Assembly (NCBI GenBank): GCA_046199005.1
Contig: CP176050.1
Span: 124,001 to 188,000 of the forward strand
DNA from: Ascidiimonas sp046199005
GTDB lineage: Bacteria; Bacteroidota; Bacteroidia; Flavobacteriales; Flavobacteriaceae
DNA: 64,000 bases
Direction of reading: 5' to 3'
The notes beneath the pieces were generated by a model. The model ran no database searches. It was not told where the DNA came from and worked only from the letters and a program-made list of their open reading frames with translations. Position 1 is the first letter of the stretch. Each line of letters opens with the position of its first letter. Positions 17,842 to 26,905 of this stretch are shown here, in pieces. The translations under genes and the position numbers were made by a program.

Positions 17842-18918
17842 ATGATAGCAAGGAAACCCATCAGTATCTTATTACTATTGGTCATAGCATGTCTGCCTCT
17901 GTTAGGTGCAGCAAGCAGCACAGCAAAAGAATCTCCTGAGGGAAAAGAAGAATTTGACTTAAAAGAGCTAGCTATGGAGCATGTGATGGATGCTCATGAA
18001 TGGCACCTCGCAGACTATAATGGTCACAGCATTAGCATACCACTACCTATCATCTTGTGGGACAATGGTCTTAAGGTTTTTATGTCTTCAGAATTTGAAC
18101 ACGGTCATAAAGTGGTCCAGAAGGGAGATAGCTACTATAAGATCTATCACGAAAAAATCTACAAAACAAATGCCGAAGGGGAACTTCAGATGGACGAAGC
18201 GGGGCATCCTATAAATGAGAAGCCACTTGACTTTTCAATCACTAAGAATGTAGCTTCCATGCTTCTGGCGTCTTTATTGATATTCCTTTTATTCACGGCT
18301 GCCGCAAGAAGCTACAAGAAATCAAGCGTGCCTGGTGGAATCTCTGGATTTTTGGAGCCTTTGGTGGTTTTCGTAAGAGATGATATTGCCAAACCTAACA
18401 TCGGAGAAGATAAGTACAAGAAATTCCTTCCTTATCTTTTGACCGTATTTTTCTTTATATGGATGAACAACCTTTTTGGTTTACTTCCAATCCCTCCTGG
18501 GGGTGGTGCAAACGTTACCGGAAATATAGCTGTAACCTTAGTGCTTTCTGTTTTCACAATGTTAATCACAAACATATCGGCTAACAAAGCGTATTGGCAA
18601 CACATATTCTGGATGCCTGGAGTACCGATTCCGATTCGGTTCTTATTAGCACCTATAGAACTCATAGGGGTGATCTCCAAACCTTTCGCACTTATGATAC
18701 GTTTGTTCGCGAACATTACCGCGGGGCACATCATCATATTATGTTTAACAGCATTGATCTTTGTATTTAAATCACTATTAGTAGCACCTGTATCTATACT
18801 TTTCGTGTTATTCATGAGCTGTATAGAATTACTAGTGGCACTATTACAAGCATATATTTTCACATTACTGTCTGCCTTATTTATAGGTTTGGCGGTGAAG
18901 GAAGATGAACATCATTAA
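17842..18918 (+). CDS. atpB: ATP synthase F0 subunit a
   Basis: This 358-residue subunit forms the proton half-channels of the ATP synthase. The essential arginine is Arg287 in LMIRLFANITAGH. A signal peptide (residues 1-24) and a hydrophilic His- and Glu-rich region of about 110 residues come before the membrane part; such an N-terminal extension is usual in Bacteroidota AtpB and not a fusion. The five or so membrane helices fill residues 130-350. It is the first gene of the operon after a consensus promoter and is followed by atpE after 31 bases. Confidence 0.97.
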   Translation: MIARKPISILLLLVIACLPLLGAASSTAKESPEGKEEFDLKELAMEHVMDAHEWHLADYNGHSISIPLPIILWDNGLKVFMSSEFEHGHKVVQKGDSYYKIYHEKIYKTNAEGELQMDEAGHPINEKPLDFSITKNVASMLLASLLIFLLFTAAARSYKKSSVPGGISGFLEPLVVFVRDDIAKPNIGEDKYKKFLPYLLTVFFFIWMNNLFGLLPIPPGGGANVTGNIAVTLVLSVFTMLITNISANKAYWQHIFWMPGVPIPIRFLLAPIELIGVISKPFALMIRLFANITAGHIIILCLTALIFVFKSLLVAPVSILFVLFMSCIELLVALLQAYIFTLLSALFIGLAVKEDEHH

Positions 18919-18949
18919 TAGTAATTGTTTAATTTTTAATTTTTAACTC

Positions 18950-19141
18950 ATGGGAGCAATTGGAGCAGGATTAGCAGTAGTAGGAGCCGGTATCGGTATC
19001 GGTTTAATTGGTGGTAGAGCCATGGAAGCTATCGCTAGACAACCTGAAGCAACTTCAAAAATTCAAACAAACATGATTATCGCAGCTGCACTTGTAGAAG
19101 GTGCTGCACTTTTTGCGATCGTTGTAGGTTTGATCAAATAA
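18950..19141 (+). CDS. atpE: ATP synthase F0 subunit c
   Basis: This 63-residue hairpin of two membrane helices builds the rotor ring. The first helix is Gly-rich (GAGIGIGLIGG), the polar loop is ARQPE, and the ion-binding carboxylate is Glu50 in ALVEGAAL. The first helix lacks the Gln typical of sodium-binding rings, so a proton ring is expected. The chain is short for the family, which usually has 70-80 residues, but complete. It lies between atpB and atpF. Confidence 0.96.
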   Translation: MGAIGAGLAVVGAGIGIGLIGGRAMEAIARQPEATSKIQTNMIIAAALVEGAALFAIVVGLIK

Positions 19142-19219
19142 GTTGTAAAACACAAAAATTGTCAGCCGAACAGGGATTGCCTGCGGCTGGCAATCTTTAA
19201 ATTTTAAAATGAAAGCATT

Positions 19220-19714
19220 ATGGAGTTAGTAAATCCCGGTATTGGATTGATCTTTTGGTCAACATTAACCTTTATTATATTATTGATTTTGCTTAGACGT
19301 TTCGCGTGGAAACCTATTTTAGGTGCCGTGAAAAGTCGGGAAGAATCTATAAAAGCACAACTTGCAGCGGCAGAAGCGGCTCGTAAAGAGATGCAAAATA
19401 TTAATGCTGATAACGAGCGTATTCTTAAAGAAGCCAGAGCAGAACGCGAAGCTTTACTTAAGGAGGCACGTGAAATGAAAGAGAAGATCGTTGCAGATGC
19501 TAAAGATACGGCTCAAGTTGAAGCTGATAAAATGATCAAGCAAGCCAAAGCGGCCATTGCCAGCGAAAGGCAAGCAGCGGTTACCGAACTCAAAAATCAG
19601 GTAGCTACACTTTCAGTTGATATAGCCGAAAAAGTGATGAGAGGCGAATTGGCCGACAAGAAGAAACAACTAAAAATGGTAGACGACCTTTTAGGTGACG
19701 TTACATTAAACTAA
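19220..19714 (+). CDS. atpF: ATP synthase F0 subunit b
   Basis: This 164-residue stator subunit has one N-terminal membrane helix (about residues 8-26) followed by a long charged coiled coil rich in Ala, Glu and Lys (AAEAARKEMQNINADNE and onwards). It links subunit a to the F1 head through the delta subunit, whose gene follows after 7 bases. Length and architecture are normal. Confidence 0.96.
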   Translation: MELVNPGIGLIFWSTLTFIILLILLRRFAWKPILGAVKSREESIKAQLAAAEAARKEMQNINADNERILKEARAEREALLKEAREMKEKIVADAKDTAQVEADKMIKQAKAAIASERQAAVTELKNQVATLSVDIAEKVMRGELADKKKQLKMVDDLLGDVTLN

Positions 19715-19721
19715 AAGACGA

Positions 19722-20258
19722 ATGGCAGGGAGCAGAGCAGCAATACGTTACGCAAAAGCACTTCTTTCTCTAACTCAGGAAAAGAGTATTTCTGAGTCTG
19801 TAGAGAAAGATATGCAGACTATTTTTACCACTATTAGTAAAAATGAAGAACTTCAAAAGTTTTTACAGAGTCCGGTAATTAAATCGGATGTAAAGCAAGC
19901 TGCCTTGAAAGAGGTTTTTACCAATATTAACCCTGCTACTCAAGGGCTTTTCAATACACTTGTGGAAAATAAGCGTATTGAAATGTTAGGGTTGGTAGCC
20001 GAAAAATATATTATTCTTTTTAATGAGTTAAAAGGGAAAGAGACTGCAGTGGTTACTACCGCTGTTCCCTTGACTAAAGAACTAGAAGATAAAGTTCTGG
20101 CGAAGGTAAAAGAACTTACCGGAAAGCAAGTAACACTGGAGAATAAAATAGATGAAAGTATTATTGGAGGATTTGTACTTCGGGTAGGGGATCTTCAATA
20201 CAATGCTAGTATTGCTTCAAGCCTAAAAAATATAGAGCGAGCTTTAAAGACTCAATAA
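19722..20258 (+). CDS. atpH: ATP synthase F1 subunit delta
   Basis: This 178-residue protein has the usual helical N-terminal domain (AIRYAKALLSL opening, LQKFLQSPVIKSDVKQ) and the C-terminal segment with DESIIGGFVLRVGDLQYNASIASSL that marks the OSCP/delta family. It ties the peripheral stalk to the alpha subunits. It is followed, unusually, not by atpA but by a gene for an unrecognised secreted protein 18 bases downstream. Confidence 0.96.
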   Translation: MAGSRAAIRYAKALLSLTQEKSISESVEKDMQTIFTTISKNEELQKFLQSPVIKSDVKQAALKEVFTNINPATQGLFNTLVENKRIEMLGLVAEKYIILFNELKGKETAVVTTAVPLTKELEDKVLAKVKELTGKQVTLENKIDESIIGGFVLRVGDLQYNASIASSLKNIERALKTQ

Positions 20259-20276
20259 AGTAAGTAGAGATTTACT

Positions 20277-21734
20277 ATGAGATACCAATTGGCATTTTTG
20301 TTTTTGTTAGCTACATTTTTAACTTCTGCTCAAAAAGTAAAAGTTAAAAATGGAAAGGTTCTGATAGATAAAAAGGAGGTAGTGAATTTTGAAGCAAATG
20401 GGTCGATTTATACACTATCAAGCTTAGATAATCCTTCTGAAGCTGTGCTTAAGGTAGAATATAAAGTGCTCGATATTACTCCCGAAGACAAAAAACAATG
20501 GTTAAAGGTTTCGAATGGAGATACATCGAAGGATACAGAAATTGACTTTGAGTTTATGTCCTTTACCTTGAATACTAAAAAGGCGGTAGCAGAATTACTT
20601 ATTAAAAAATATGAACTAATTGGTCCTAAAGGCTTTGATCAAGCTAAAATAGACGAATTCTTTGCAGAGAAGAGACCAGATCTTACCAGTCGGTATGAAT
20701 CGCTGGCAGATGAAGTTACGAAAATTACTCAGTTGAATAATGCTTACACAGGAGAACTTGGCATAAAGGTAGCAAATGATGGTGTCGTAACTAAACAAGC
20801 AAAAGGGGATAATACATCTTCAGTTATTGGTAAAATAGTAGCCCCAGGACAAGAGGCACCCGGAGCCAGAATCAGGGTCTATGATCTTGATGAAAATTTG
20901 GTGGCTGAGGCATTTTATTCAGGCAATAATACGTATACGGTAAATCCCCATTCCGAATTTCCTCAGGGGGGCTCATCTTTTCAATACAGCGCAAGTCATA
21001 AGTTCCAACCTGCGACCAAAGCTGTGTTTTTTGCTGAGTTGGTAGAACAACTTTATATAAAGGGGTATCCACTTGAAAATGCGATAGCAGATTACAAGTA
21101 CGCCCTGAAAATGGCAGAATATGAGCAGGCAATTGCTAATTCTCCAAATATTTATGAAAAACCGGGATATGTGGTTACTAATGAAGGTAAGATTGAAGGG
21201 AAAATCACATGTGTATTTGAAGTTATTTACAAACCAGACGGTACCGTTGCTACTGAGGGTGTTACAGATGAAAATGCGGGTAAGTTCGTCACCATAAGAT
21301 ACATTCAGACTAATGGAAAAGAGATAAACCAAAAATTTGAGGCTGAAGAGGAATATAGATTTTGTATCAACAATGAAGATGGTACAGAGTCTTGTTATCA
21401 GGGTTGGGATGTATTGAAAAGTGGATTTAGTTTGGCAGATTTAGGAAGCTCCGTAAAAAAGATTCTTGATAGAGATATGTTTTTCAAAGAAGAATTGATC
21501 GGAGATAAATTAAGTCTATATAGAGAATTACCTTCCGGAGGATGGGTATTTAAAAACAGTAATAAGGAAAAAGCATTCAAATTAGAAAGTGTTACATTAA
21601 AAAAGGGTAAAGAACGCCTAAAAGAATATTTGGATGGGTGTTTTTTCACTGAAGTGTTTGAAGTAATCGACTCTTCTGACGAAGAAAAAATAAAAGGTTT
21701 TATTAATTTATACAATAACGTTCCCTGTAATTAG
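20277..21734 (+). CDS. Unrecognised secreted protein encoded inside the ATP synthase operon
   Basis: This 485-residue protein starts with a signal peptide (MRYQLAFLFLLATFLTSAQ). The mature part opens with KVKVKNGKVLIDKKEVVNF and an ANGSIYTLSSL segment. Further on are a Gly-rich IGKIVAPGQ region near residue 185, a beta-rich middle, and a C-terminal half with five cysteines (in ITCVFE, RFCIN, SCYQG, DGCFF and the end VPCN). I do not recognise the family. It lies between atpH (18 bases upstream) and atpA (23 bases downstream) on the same strand, so it must share the transcript. Nothing in it resembles an ATP synthase subunit; a periplasmic or outer-membrane role is likely. It may be a late insertion into the operon. 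Confidence 0.85.
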   Translation: MRYQLAFLFLLATFLTSAQKVKVKNGKVLIDKKEVVNFEANGSIYTLSSLDNPSEAVLKVEYKVLDITPEDKKQWLKVSNGDTSKDTEIDFEFMSFTLNTKKAVAELLIKKYELIGPKGFDQAKIDEFFAEKRPDLTSRYESLADEVTKITQLNNAYTGELGIKVANDGVVTKQAKGDNTSSVIGKIVAPGQEAPGARIRVYDLDENLVAEAFYSGNNTYTVNPHSEFPQGGSSFQYSASHKFQPATKAVFFAELVEQLYIKGYPLENAIADYKYALKMAEYEQAIANSPNIYEKPGYVVTNEGKIEGKITCVFEVIYKPDGTVATEGVTDENAGKFVTIRYIQTNGKEINQKFEAEEEYRFCINNEDGTESCYQGWDVLKSGFSLADLGSSVKKILDRDMFFKEELIGDKLSLYRELPSGGWVFKNSNKEKAFKLESVTLKKGKERLKEYLDGCFFTEVFEVIDSSDEEKIKGFINLYNNVPCN

Positions 21735-21757
21735 TAAGGGAAAAAGGAATAATTATC

Positions 21758-23338
21758 ATGGCAGAAGTTAAACCCGCTGAAGTATCAGCAATCTTAAAGA
21801 AACAATTATCCGGATTCGAAGCCAAGGCTTCTTTAGATGAAGTAGGAACCGTATTAGAGGTAGGTGATGGTATCGCCCGAGTTTTTGGATTAGCCAACGC
21901 TCAATATGGGGAATTGGTTGAATTCGAAAATGGTCTGGAAGGTATTGTACTTAACCTTGAAGAAGACAATGTTGGTGTGGTACTTCTAGGGCCTTCAAAG
22001 GAAATTGGAGAAGGTGCTACTGTAAAGAGAACACAGCGAATTTCATCTATTAAAGTAGGTGAAGGGATGCTTGGTCGTGTAGTAGATACACTTGGTAACC
22101 CAATTGATGGTAAAGGTCCTATTACAGGAGATCTTTATGAGATGCCTTTAGAGCGAAAAGCTCCCGGAGTTATCTTCCGTCAGCCGGTAAATGAGCCTTT
22201 GCAAACAGGTATTAAGTCTATCGATGCAATGATCCCTGTAGGTCGTGGACAGCGTGAGTTGGTAATTGGTGACCGTCAGACGGGTAAAACTACTGTATGT
22301 ATCGATACCATTATTAATCAGAAAGAATTTTACGATGCCGGTGAACCTGTATTTTGTATTTACGTAGCTATCGGACAGAAAGCTTCTACGGTTGCAGGAA
22401 TTGCTAAAACTTTAGAAGATAAAGGTGCCCTTGCTTATACTGTAATCGTGGCGGCAAATGCATCAGACCCTGCACCTATGCAGGTATATGCACCATTTGC
22501 AGGAGCTTCTATTGGCGAGTACTTTAGAGATACGGGTCGTCCAGCCTTGATTATCTATGATGATTTATCAAAGCAAGCGGTTGCCTACAGAGAGGTATCT
22601 CTTCTATTACGTCGTCCTCCAGGACGTGAAGCCTATCCAGGAGACGTTTTCTATCTACACTCCAGATTGCTAGAGCGTGCTGCGAAAGTTATTAACGACG
22701 ATGAAATTGCAAAGAATATGAATGACCTTCCCGAGAGCCTTAAGCCTATCGTGAAAGGTGGAGGATCGTTAACGGCTTTACCTATCATTGAAACACAGGC
22801 AGGTGACGTTTCGGCTTATATTCCTACAAACGTAATCTCAATTACAGATGGACAGATATTCTTAGAATCAGACCTTTTCAACTCAGGGGTACGTCCTGCG
22901 ATTAACGTAGGTATCTCGGTATCACGTGTAGGTGGTTCAGCGCAGATCAAATCGATGAAAAAGGTGGCAGGTACGCTTAAACTGGATCAGGCTCAATTTC
23001 GTGAACTGGAAGCATTTGCTAAGTTTGGTTCAGACCTAGATGCTGCAACCCTTAACGTTATTGAAAAAGGGAAGCGAAACGTTGAGATCCTGAAGCAGGC
23101 TCAAAACGATCCATTTAAAGTAGAAGATCAGGTAGCGATCATTTACGCAGGTTCCAAAAACTTGCTTAGAGATGTACCTGTAGAAAAAGTAAAGGAATTC
23201 GAAAGAGATTACTTAGAGTTCTTAAATACAAAGCATAAAGATGTCTTAGACACTTTAAAAGCAGGTAAACTAACCGATGAGGTTACAGATACACTTACTG
23301 CAGTGGCGAAAGATCTTTCAGCGAAGTATAAGGCATAG
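21758..23338 (+). CDS. atpA: ATP synthase F1 subunit alpha
   Basis: This 526-residue nucleotide-binding subunit has a Walker A motif (GDRQTGKT, residues 171-178), the IYVAIGQK segment, and the PAINVGISVSRVGG signature near residue 390. It forms the F1 hexamer with beta, whose gene atpD is not in the window. It is 23 bases from the upstream secreted-protein gene and is followed by atpG. Length and motifs are normal. Confidence 0.97.
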   Translation: MAEVKPAEVSAILKKQLSGFEAKASLDEVGTVLEVGDGIARVFGLANAQYGELVEFENGLEGIVLNLEEDNVGVVLLGPSKEIGEGATVKRTQRISSIKVGEGMLGRVVDTLGNPIDGKGPITGDLYEMPLERKAPGVIFRQPVNEPLQTGIKSIDAMIPVGRGQRELVIGDRQTGKTTVCIDTIINQKEFYDAGEPVFCIYVAIGQKASTVAGIAKTLEDKGALAYTVIVAANASDPAPMQVYAPFAGASIGEYFRDTGRPALIIYDDLSKQAVAYREVSLLLRRPPGREAYPGDVFYLHSRLLERAAKVINDDEIAKNMNDLPESLKPIVKGGGSLTALPIIETQAGDVSAYIPTNVISITDGQIFLESDLFNSGVRPAINVGISVSRVGGSAQIKSMKKVAGTLKLDQAQFRELEAFAKFGSDLDAATLNVIEKGKRNVEILKQAQNDPFKVEDQVAIIYAGSKNLLRDVPVEKVKEFERDYLEFLNTKHKDVLDTLKAGKLTDEVTDTLTAVAKDLSAKYKA

Positions 23339-23406
23339 ATATCAAAGTGAACAATTCTTTCATTTGTAAGAGGAGTTCTTCATTCTAAATCAACAGGAAA
23401 AAAAGA

Positions 23407-24270
23407 ATGGCAAACTTAAAGGAAATACGCAACAGGATATCATCGGTAAAATCTACGATGCAGATTACAAGTGCGATGAAAATGGTTTCTGCTGCTAAAT
23501 TAAAGAAAGCGCAGGATGCCATTACTGCTATGCGTCCTTATGCAAATAAACTTACCGAACTTCTTCAAAGCTTGAGTGCATCTCTTGACGGGGACGGAGG
23601 TAGTGTATTTGCTGCTGAAAGAGAAGTGAGCAGAGTGCTTGTAGTAGCAATTACCTCAAACAGAGGTTTGTGCGGTGCTTTCAACTCAAATATTATCAAA
23701 GAAGGACATCGTCTTGTTAATGAAGTTCATAAAGGTAAGCAGGTAGACTTCCTAACCATTGGTAAAAAAGGGAATGATATTCTGAGTAAGAGCTATACCA
23801 TAGTACATAACAACAATGCAGTTTTTGACGATCTTACTTTTGAGAACGTAGAAGTGATTGCCGAGCAACTTATGAACATGTTTGCTACTGGGGCTTATGA
23901 TAAAGTGGAACTTGTATACAATAAGTTTAAGAATGCGGCAACTCAAATAGTGATGACCGAACAATTCTTACCGATCGTAGCTTCATCTGATGAAACGGTA
24001 ACCGGGAATGCGGATTACATCTTTGAACCTGAAAAGGCTGAGATCGTTCGCACTTTAATTCCGAAGTCTCTCAAAACGCAGCTTTATAAAGCGGTACGCG
24101 ATTCTTTTGCCAGTGAGCATGGAGCACGTATGACAGCAATGCACAAGGCTACTGATAATGCTGCAGAACTGAGAGATGCATTAACACTTACATACAACAA
24201 AGCAAGACAAGCCGCTATTACCAATGAGATCCTTGAGATCGTAGGTGGTGCAGAAGCGTTAAATGCTTAA
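23407..24270 (+). CDS. atpG: ATP synthase F1 subunit gamma
   Basis: This 287-residue central-stalk subunit has the two conserved terminal helices: MANLKEIRNRISSVKSTMQI at the start and TLTYNKARQAAITNEILEIVGGAEAL at the end. It is the last gene of the operon; a terminator follows after about 20 bases. The beta and epsilon genes (atpD, atpC) are absent, which matches the split arrangement usual in Bacteroidota. Confidence 0.97.
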   Translation: MANLKEIRNRISSVKSTMQITSAMKMVSAAKLKKAQDAITAMRPYANKLTELLQSLSASLDGDGGSVFAAEREVSRVLVVAITSNRGLCGAFNSNIIKEGHRLVNEVHKGKQVDFLTIGKKGNDILSKSYTIVHNNNAVFDDLTFENVEVIAEQLMNMFATGAYDKVELVYNKFKNAATQIVMTEQFLPIVASSDETVTGNADYIFEPEKAEIVRTLIPKSLKTQLYKAVRDSFASEHGARMTAMHKATDNAAELRDALTLTYNKARQAAITNEILEIVGGAEALNA

Positions 24271-24293
24271 AAATAATACTAAAATAGTTCAAT

Positions 24294-24326
24294 GCCCCAC
24301 ATGATTTGTGGGGCTTTTTATTTTTT
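24294..24326 (+). terminator. Terminator of the ATP synthase operon
   Basis: GCCCCACA (24294-24301) pairs with TGTGGGGC (24307-24314), followed by a T-rich run. Confidence 0.88.
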
Positions 24327-24352
24327 GGCATCACTTTTGGTTTGTATCTTTA
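24324..24352 (+). promoter_or_regulatory. Possible promoter of the small lipoprotein gene
   Basis: TTTG (24324-24327) is followed after 17 bases by TATCTTTA (24345-24352), one base off the TAnnTTTG element. It overlaps the T run of the preceding terminator. Confidence 0.4.
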
Positions 24353-24415
24353 AACGAACATTAGCTGTGACAAAGCTGGAGTCTAAAAGACCTTCGTTCT
24401 GTTAAATAAATAATT

Positions 24416-24937
24416 ATGAAAACGATGAAAACCTTTATACAACTACTATTAATATCTTTCATTATGGCTGTATTTTCGAATTGTGCCGGTTCACAAAAGC
24501 TCCAACAGGAAGTTCCGTTTACTATGGGAACCGTATATTCTCAAAAATGGGTAGCTGGCGTAGAAGGTGGAGGCTCCGGAGTGAATGTTGGCGTACCGGT
24601 CGATAATCTGCCTGAGGAAATTCAGTTAGACAGTATTTTCTTTAGAGGAAAAAGAGCCCCATTGATTCAGGAAACTACGGAAAAGGGAAATCTATATATG
24701 GCGAGATTCAAAACCGAGCTCAATCAAAAGAAAGATATTATAAGTCATGAAGATCCGAGAATGGAAGTAGGGAATGAGCCCCCTTCCATAGAAGAAAAAA
24801 TACCTTTTGAACTTAATGAAAACGAAGCGGTGATTAGCTATACACATAAGGGTAAAAAGAAGTATTACAAAATTAGTAATGTGAAACCCAAACCTTCTGT
24901 TCCTTACCCTTCGGCACCAGTAAAAAAGGGATTCTAG
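24416..24937 (+). CDS. Small lipoprotein, unknown function
   Basis: This 173-residue protein has a lipoprotein signal (modified cysteine in VFSNCAGS, about residue 23). The mature part includes a Gly-rich stretch (VEGGGSGVNVGVP), a segment LDSIFFRGKRAPL, and a final HKGKKKYYKISNVKPKPSVPYP. I do not recognise a named family, although small flavobacterial lipoproteins of this look are common. A second ATG three codons in would serve equally well as the start. It comes before the flippase gene with a 53-base gap and may be separate from it. Confidence 0.75.
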   Translation: MKTMKTFIQLLLISFIMAVFSNCAGSQKLQQEVPFTMGTVYSQKWVAGVEGGGSGVNVGVPVDNLPEEIQLDSIFFRGKRAPLIQETTEKGNLYMARFKTELNQKKDIISHEDPRMEVGNEPPSIEEKIPFELNENEAVISYTHKGKKKYYKISNVKPKPSVPYPSAPVKKGF

Positions 24938-24990
24938 GCTTTGTAAAACGCTTTTAAATCAATACTTTTAGCCGGTAAACCGGTGTTTCT

Positions 24991-26451
24991 TTGAGCGCTC
25001 TTCAAAAACTGTTTAAGCATACTTTTATCTATGGCATCGCCACAGTGCTGCCTCGCGTGCTCACCGTTTTACTGACACGCTTATACACAGATAAGCTTCC
25101 TACCGACGAATATGGAGTGGTAAATCTGGTATTTGCCTATATGGTTTTCTTCAATGTAGTACTATCTTATGGAATGGAGACCGCTTTTTTCAGGTTCATG
25201 AATAAAAATGATAATAAACGGGAAGTGCAGGCAACCGCATTAACTACCTTGTTGTTTTCATCCTTACTTTTTCTAGGCTTGGCTTTTCCTTTTCGTGAGT
25301 CGATCGCAGATTTTATAAATGTCAAGACCGAGTACATCTCTTACGGGATAGGTATTTTATTTCTGGACGCCTTAGTGGTTATACCGTTTGCGTGGTTGCG
25401 AAACAATGAAAAACCGTTACAATACTCCTTTCTAAAGATCTTCAATGTAATCATCAACCTCAGTCTGAATCTGTTTTTCTTTTTGATGCTACCTTCGTTA
25501 ATTCAAAGCGATGCAGACCATTTTCTAAACCATATGTATTTAGGAGAAGCAAATATCACTTACATTTTTATTGCCAACTTTGCGGCAAGTCTTATAACAC
25601 TAATTTTATTGCTTCCGTTGTATTGGAAAATAGGATTGACAATAAAAGCCTCTATTTTAAAGCAAATGCTACGCTATGGCTTGCCGATTCTAATAGCAGG
25701 TATTGCTTTTGCCATCAATGAACATTTTGATAAGATCTTATTAGAAAGATTACTTCCGCCAGCTATTGCAAAATCGGAGTTAGGTATATATAGCGCCTGC
25801 TACAAATTAGGTGTGTTTATGACGTTATTCATAACTGCTTTTAAATTAGGGGTAGAGCCTTTTTTCTTTAGTAATGCGTCCAATAAGGATGCAAAGGAAA
25901 CTTACGCTAATATTACCTTATACTTTACCATATTCGCGGCTGTGATACTTCTGGGGGTAGTAGTTTATATTGACTTGTTTAAGCAAATTCTAATTGCCGA
26001 CGAAGCTTACTGGGAGGCCATAATTATAGTACCAATCATACTGCTTGCCAATCTTTTCCTGGGGCTGTACCACAATCTTTCTGTTTGGTATAAGGTGACA
26101 GACAGAACCCTTTATGGAGCTTATATTTCAGTTTTTGGAGCGCTAGTGACACTTACAATGAATTTTTTACTGATCCCGATAATAGGTTATGTAGGGTCTG
26201 CATTGGCTACACTGGCGGCCTACGGAACTATGATGCTAACCTCTTATTTATTAGGGCAAAAAAACTACCCTGTTCCCTACAATTTAAAAAAAATAGGAAC
26301 TTACTTGGTTTTGGCTATCGGACTGTCTGCGTTATCCTTTTATGTATTCGAACGCGAGCTCATCAAAGGAACTGGCTTACTTTTACTATTTTTGGGCTTC
26401 GTATATTTTAATGAGAAGAAAGAAATACAAAAATTACTTTTAAGAAAATGA
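24991..26451 (+). CDS. Lipopolysaccharide/oligosaccharide flippase (MATE/Wzx type)
   Basis: This 486-residue membrane protein has about 12-14 hydrophobic helices and opens with KLFKHTFIYGIATVLPRVLTVLLTRLYT, typical of polysaccharide-export flippases of the MVF/Wzx group. It should move lipid-linked sugars across the inner membrane. The start codon is TTG at 24991, since no ATG precedes the conserved N terminus. The stop overlaps the start of dut by four bases (ATGA). This flippase-dut-TPR-nucleotidyltransferase order suggests an envelope gene cluster. Confidence 0.88.
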   Translation: MSALQKLFKHTFIYGIATVLPRVLTVLLTRLYTDKLPTDEYGVVNLVFAYMVFFNVVLSYGMETAFFRFMNKNDNKREVQATALTTLLFSSLLFLGLAFPFRESIADFINVKTEYISYGIGILFLDALVVIPFAWLRNNEKPLQYSFLKIFNVIINLSLNLFFFLMLPSLIQSDADHFLNHMYLGEANITYIFIANFAASLITLILLLPLYWKIGLTIKASILKQMLRYGLPILIAGIAFAINEHFDKILLERLLPPAIAKSELGIYSACYKLGVFMTLFITAFKLGVEPFFFSNASNKDAKETYANITLYFTIFAAVILLGVVVYIDLFKQILIADEAYWEAIIIVPIILLANLFLGLYHNLSVWYKVTDRTLYGAYISVFGALVTLTMNFLLIPIIGYVGSALATLAAYGTMMLTSYLLGQKNYPVPYNLKKIGTYLVLAIGLSALSFYVFERELIKGTGLLLLFLGFVYFNEKKEIQKLLLRK

Positions 26452-26882
26452 CCATAAAAATCATAAACAGATCTGCTCATGCATTGCCTCACTATGAAAC
26501 ACATGCCTCTGCCGGAATGGATTTGAGAGCAAACTTGAGTGAGTCCGTAGTTTTGAAACCGCTGGAACGCGCAATCATTAAAACCGGATTATTTATGGAG
26601 CTTCCGGTAGGTTTTGAGGCTCAGGTACGACCAAGAAGTGGTCTCGCAGCAAAAAAAGGAATAACTGTTTTAAATGCCCCCGGTACAATTGATGCTGATT
26701 ATCGGGGAGAGATAGGGGTAATTCTGGTAAATCTTTCCAATGAAGACTTTGTAGTTGAGAACGGTGAACGCATCGCACAACTCATCATTGCCAAACATGA
26801 ACGTGCAGAATGGAAGCAGGTTGATTCTCTTACGGAAACTGCGAGAGGGGAAGGGGGTTTTGGTAGCACAGGAATCAAATGA
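26448..26882 (+). CDS. dut: Deoxyuridine 5'-triphosphate nucleotidohydrolase
   Basis: This 144-residue enzyme cleaves dUTP to dUMP and pyrophosphate, keeping uracil out of DNA and feeding thymidylate synthesis. All five trimeric dUTPase motifs are present in order: AGMDLRA, RPRSGLAAKKG, GTIDADYRGEIGV, GERIAQLI and RGEGGFGSTG. It overlaps the flippase gene by four bases at its start and an ATG of the next frame at its stop, so translation is probably coupled along this cluster. Confidence 0.97.
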   Translation: MTIKIINRSAHALPHYETHASAGMDLRANLSESVVLKPLERAIIKTGLFMELPVGFEAQVRPRSGLAAKKGITVLNAPGTIDADYRGEIGVILVNLSNEDFVVENGERIAQLIIAKHERAEWKQVDSLTETARGEGGFGSTGIK

Positions 26883-26905
26883 TACAGATTTCTAAAACAT
26901 ATACG

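Noticed and set aside
23339..24415. atpD and atpC downstream of atpG
   Set aside because: A terminator follows atpG at once and no beta or epsilon subunit is encoded in the window; the split arrangement is normal in this phylum.
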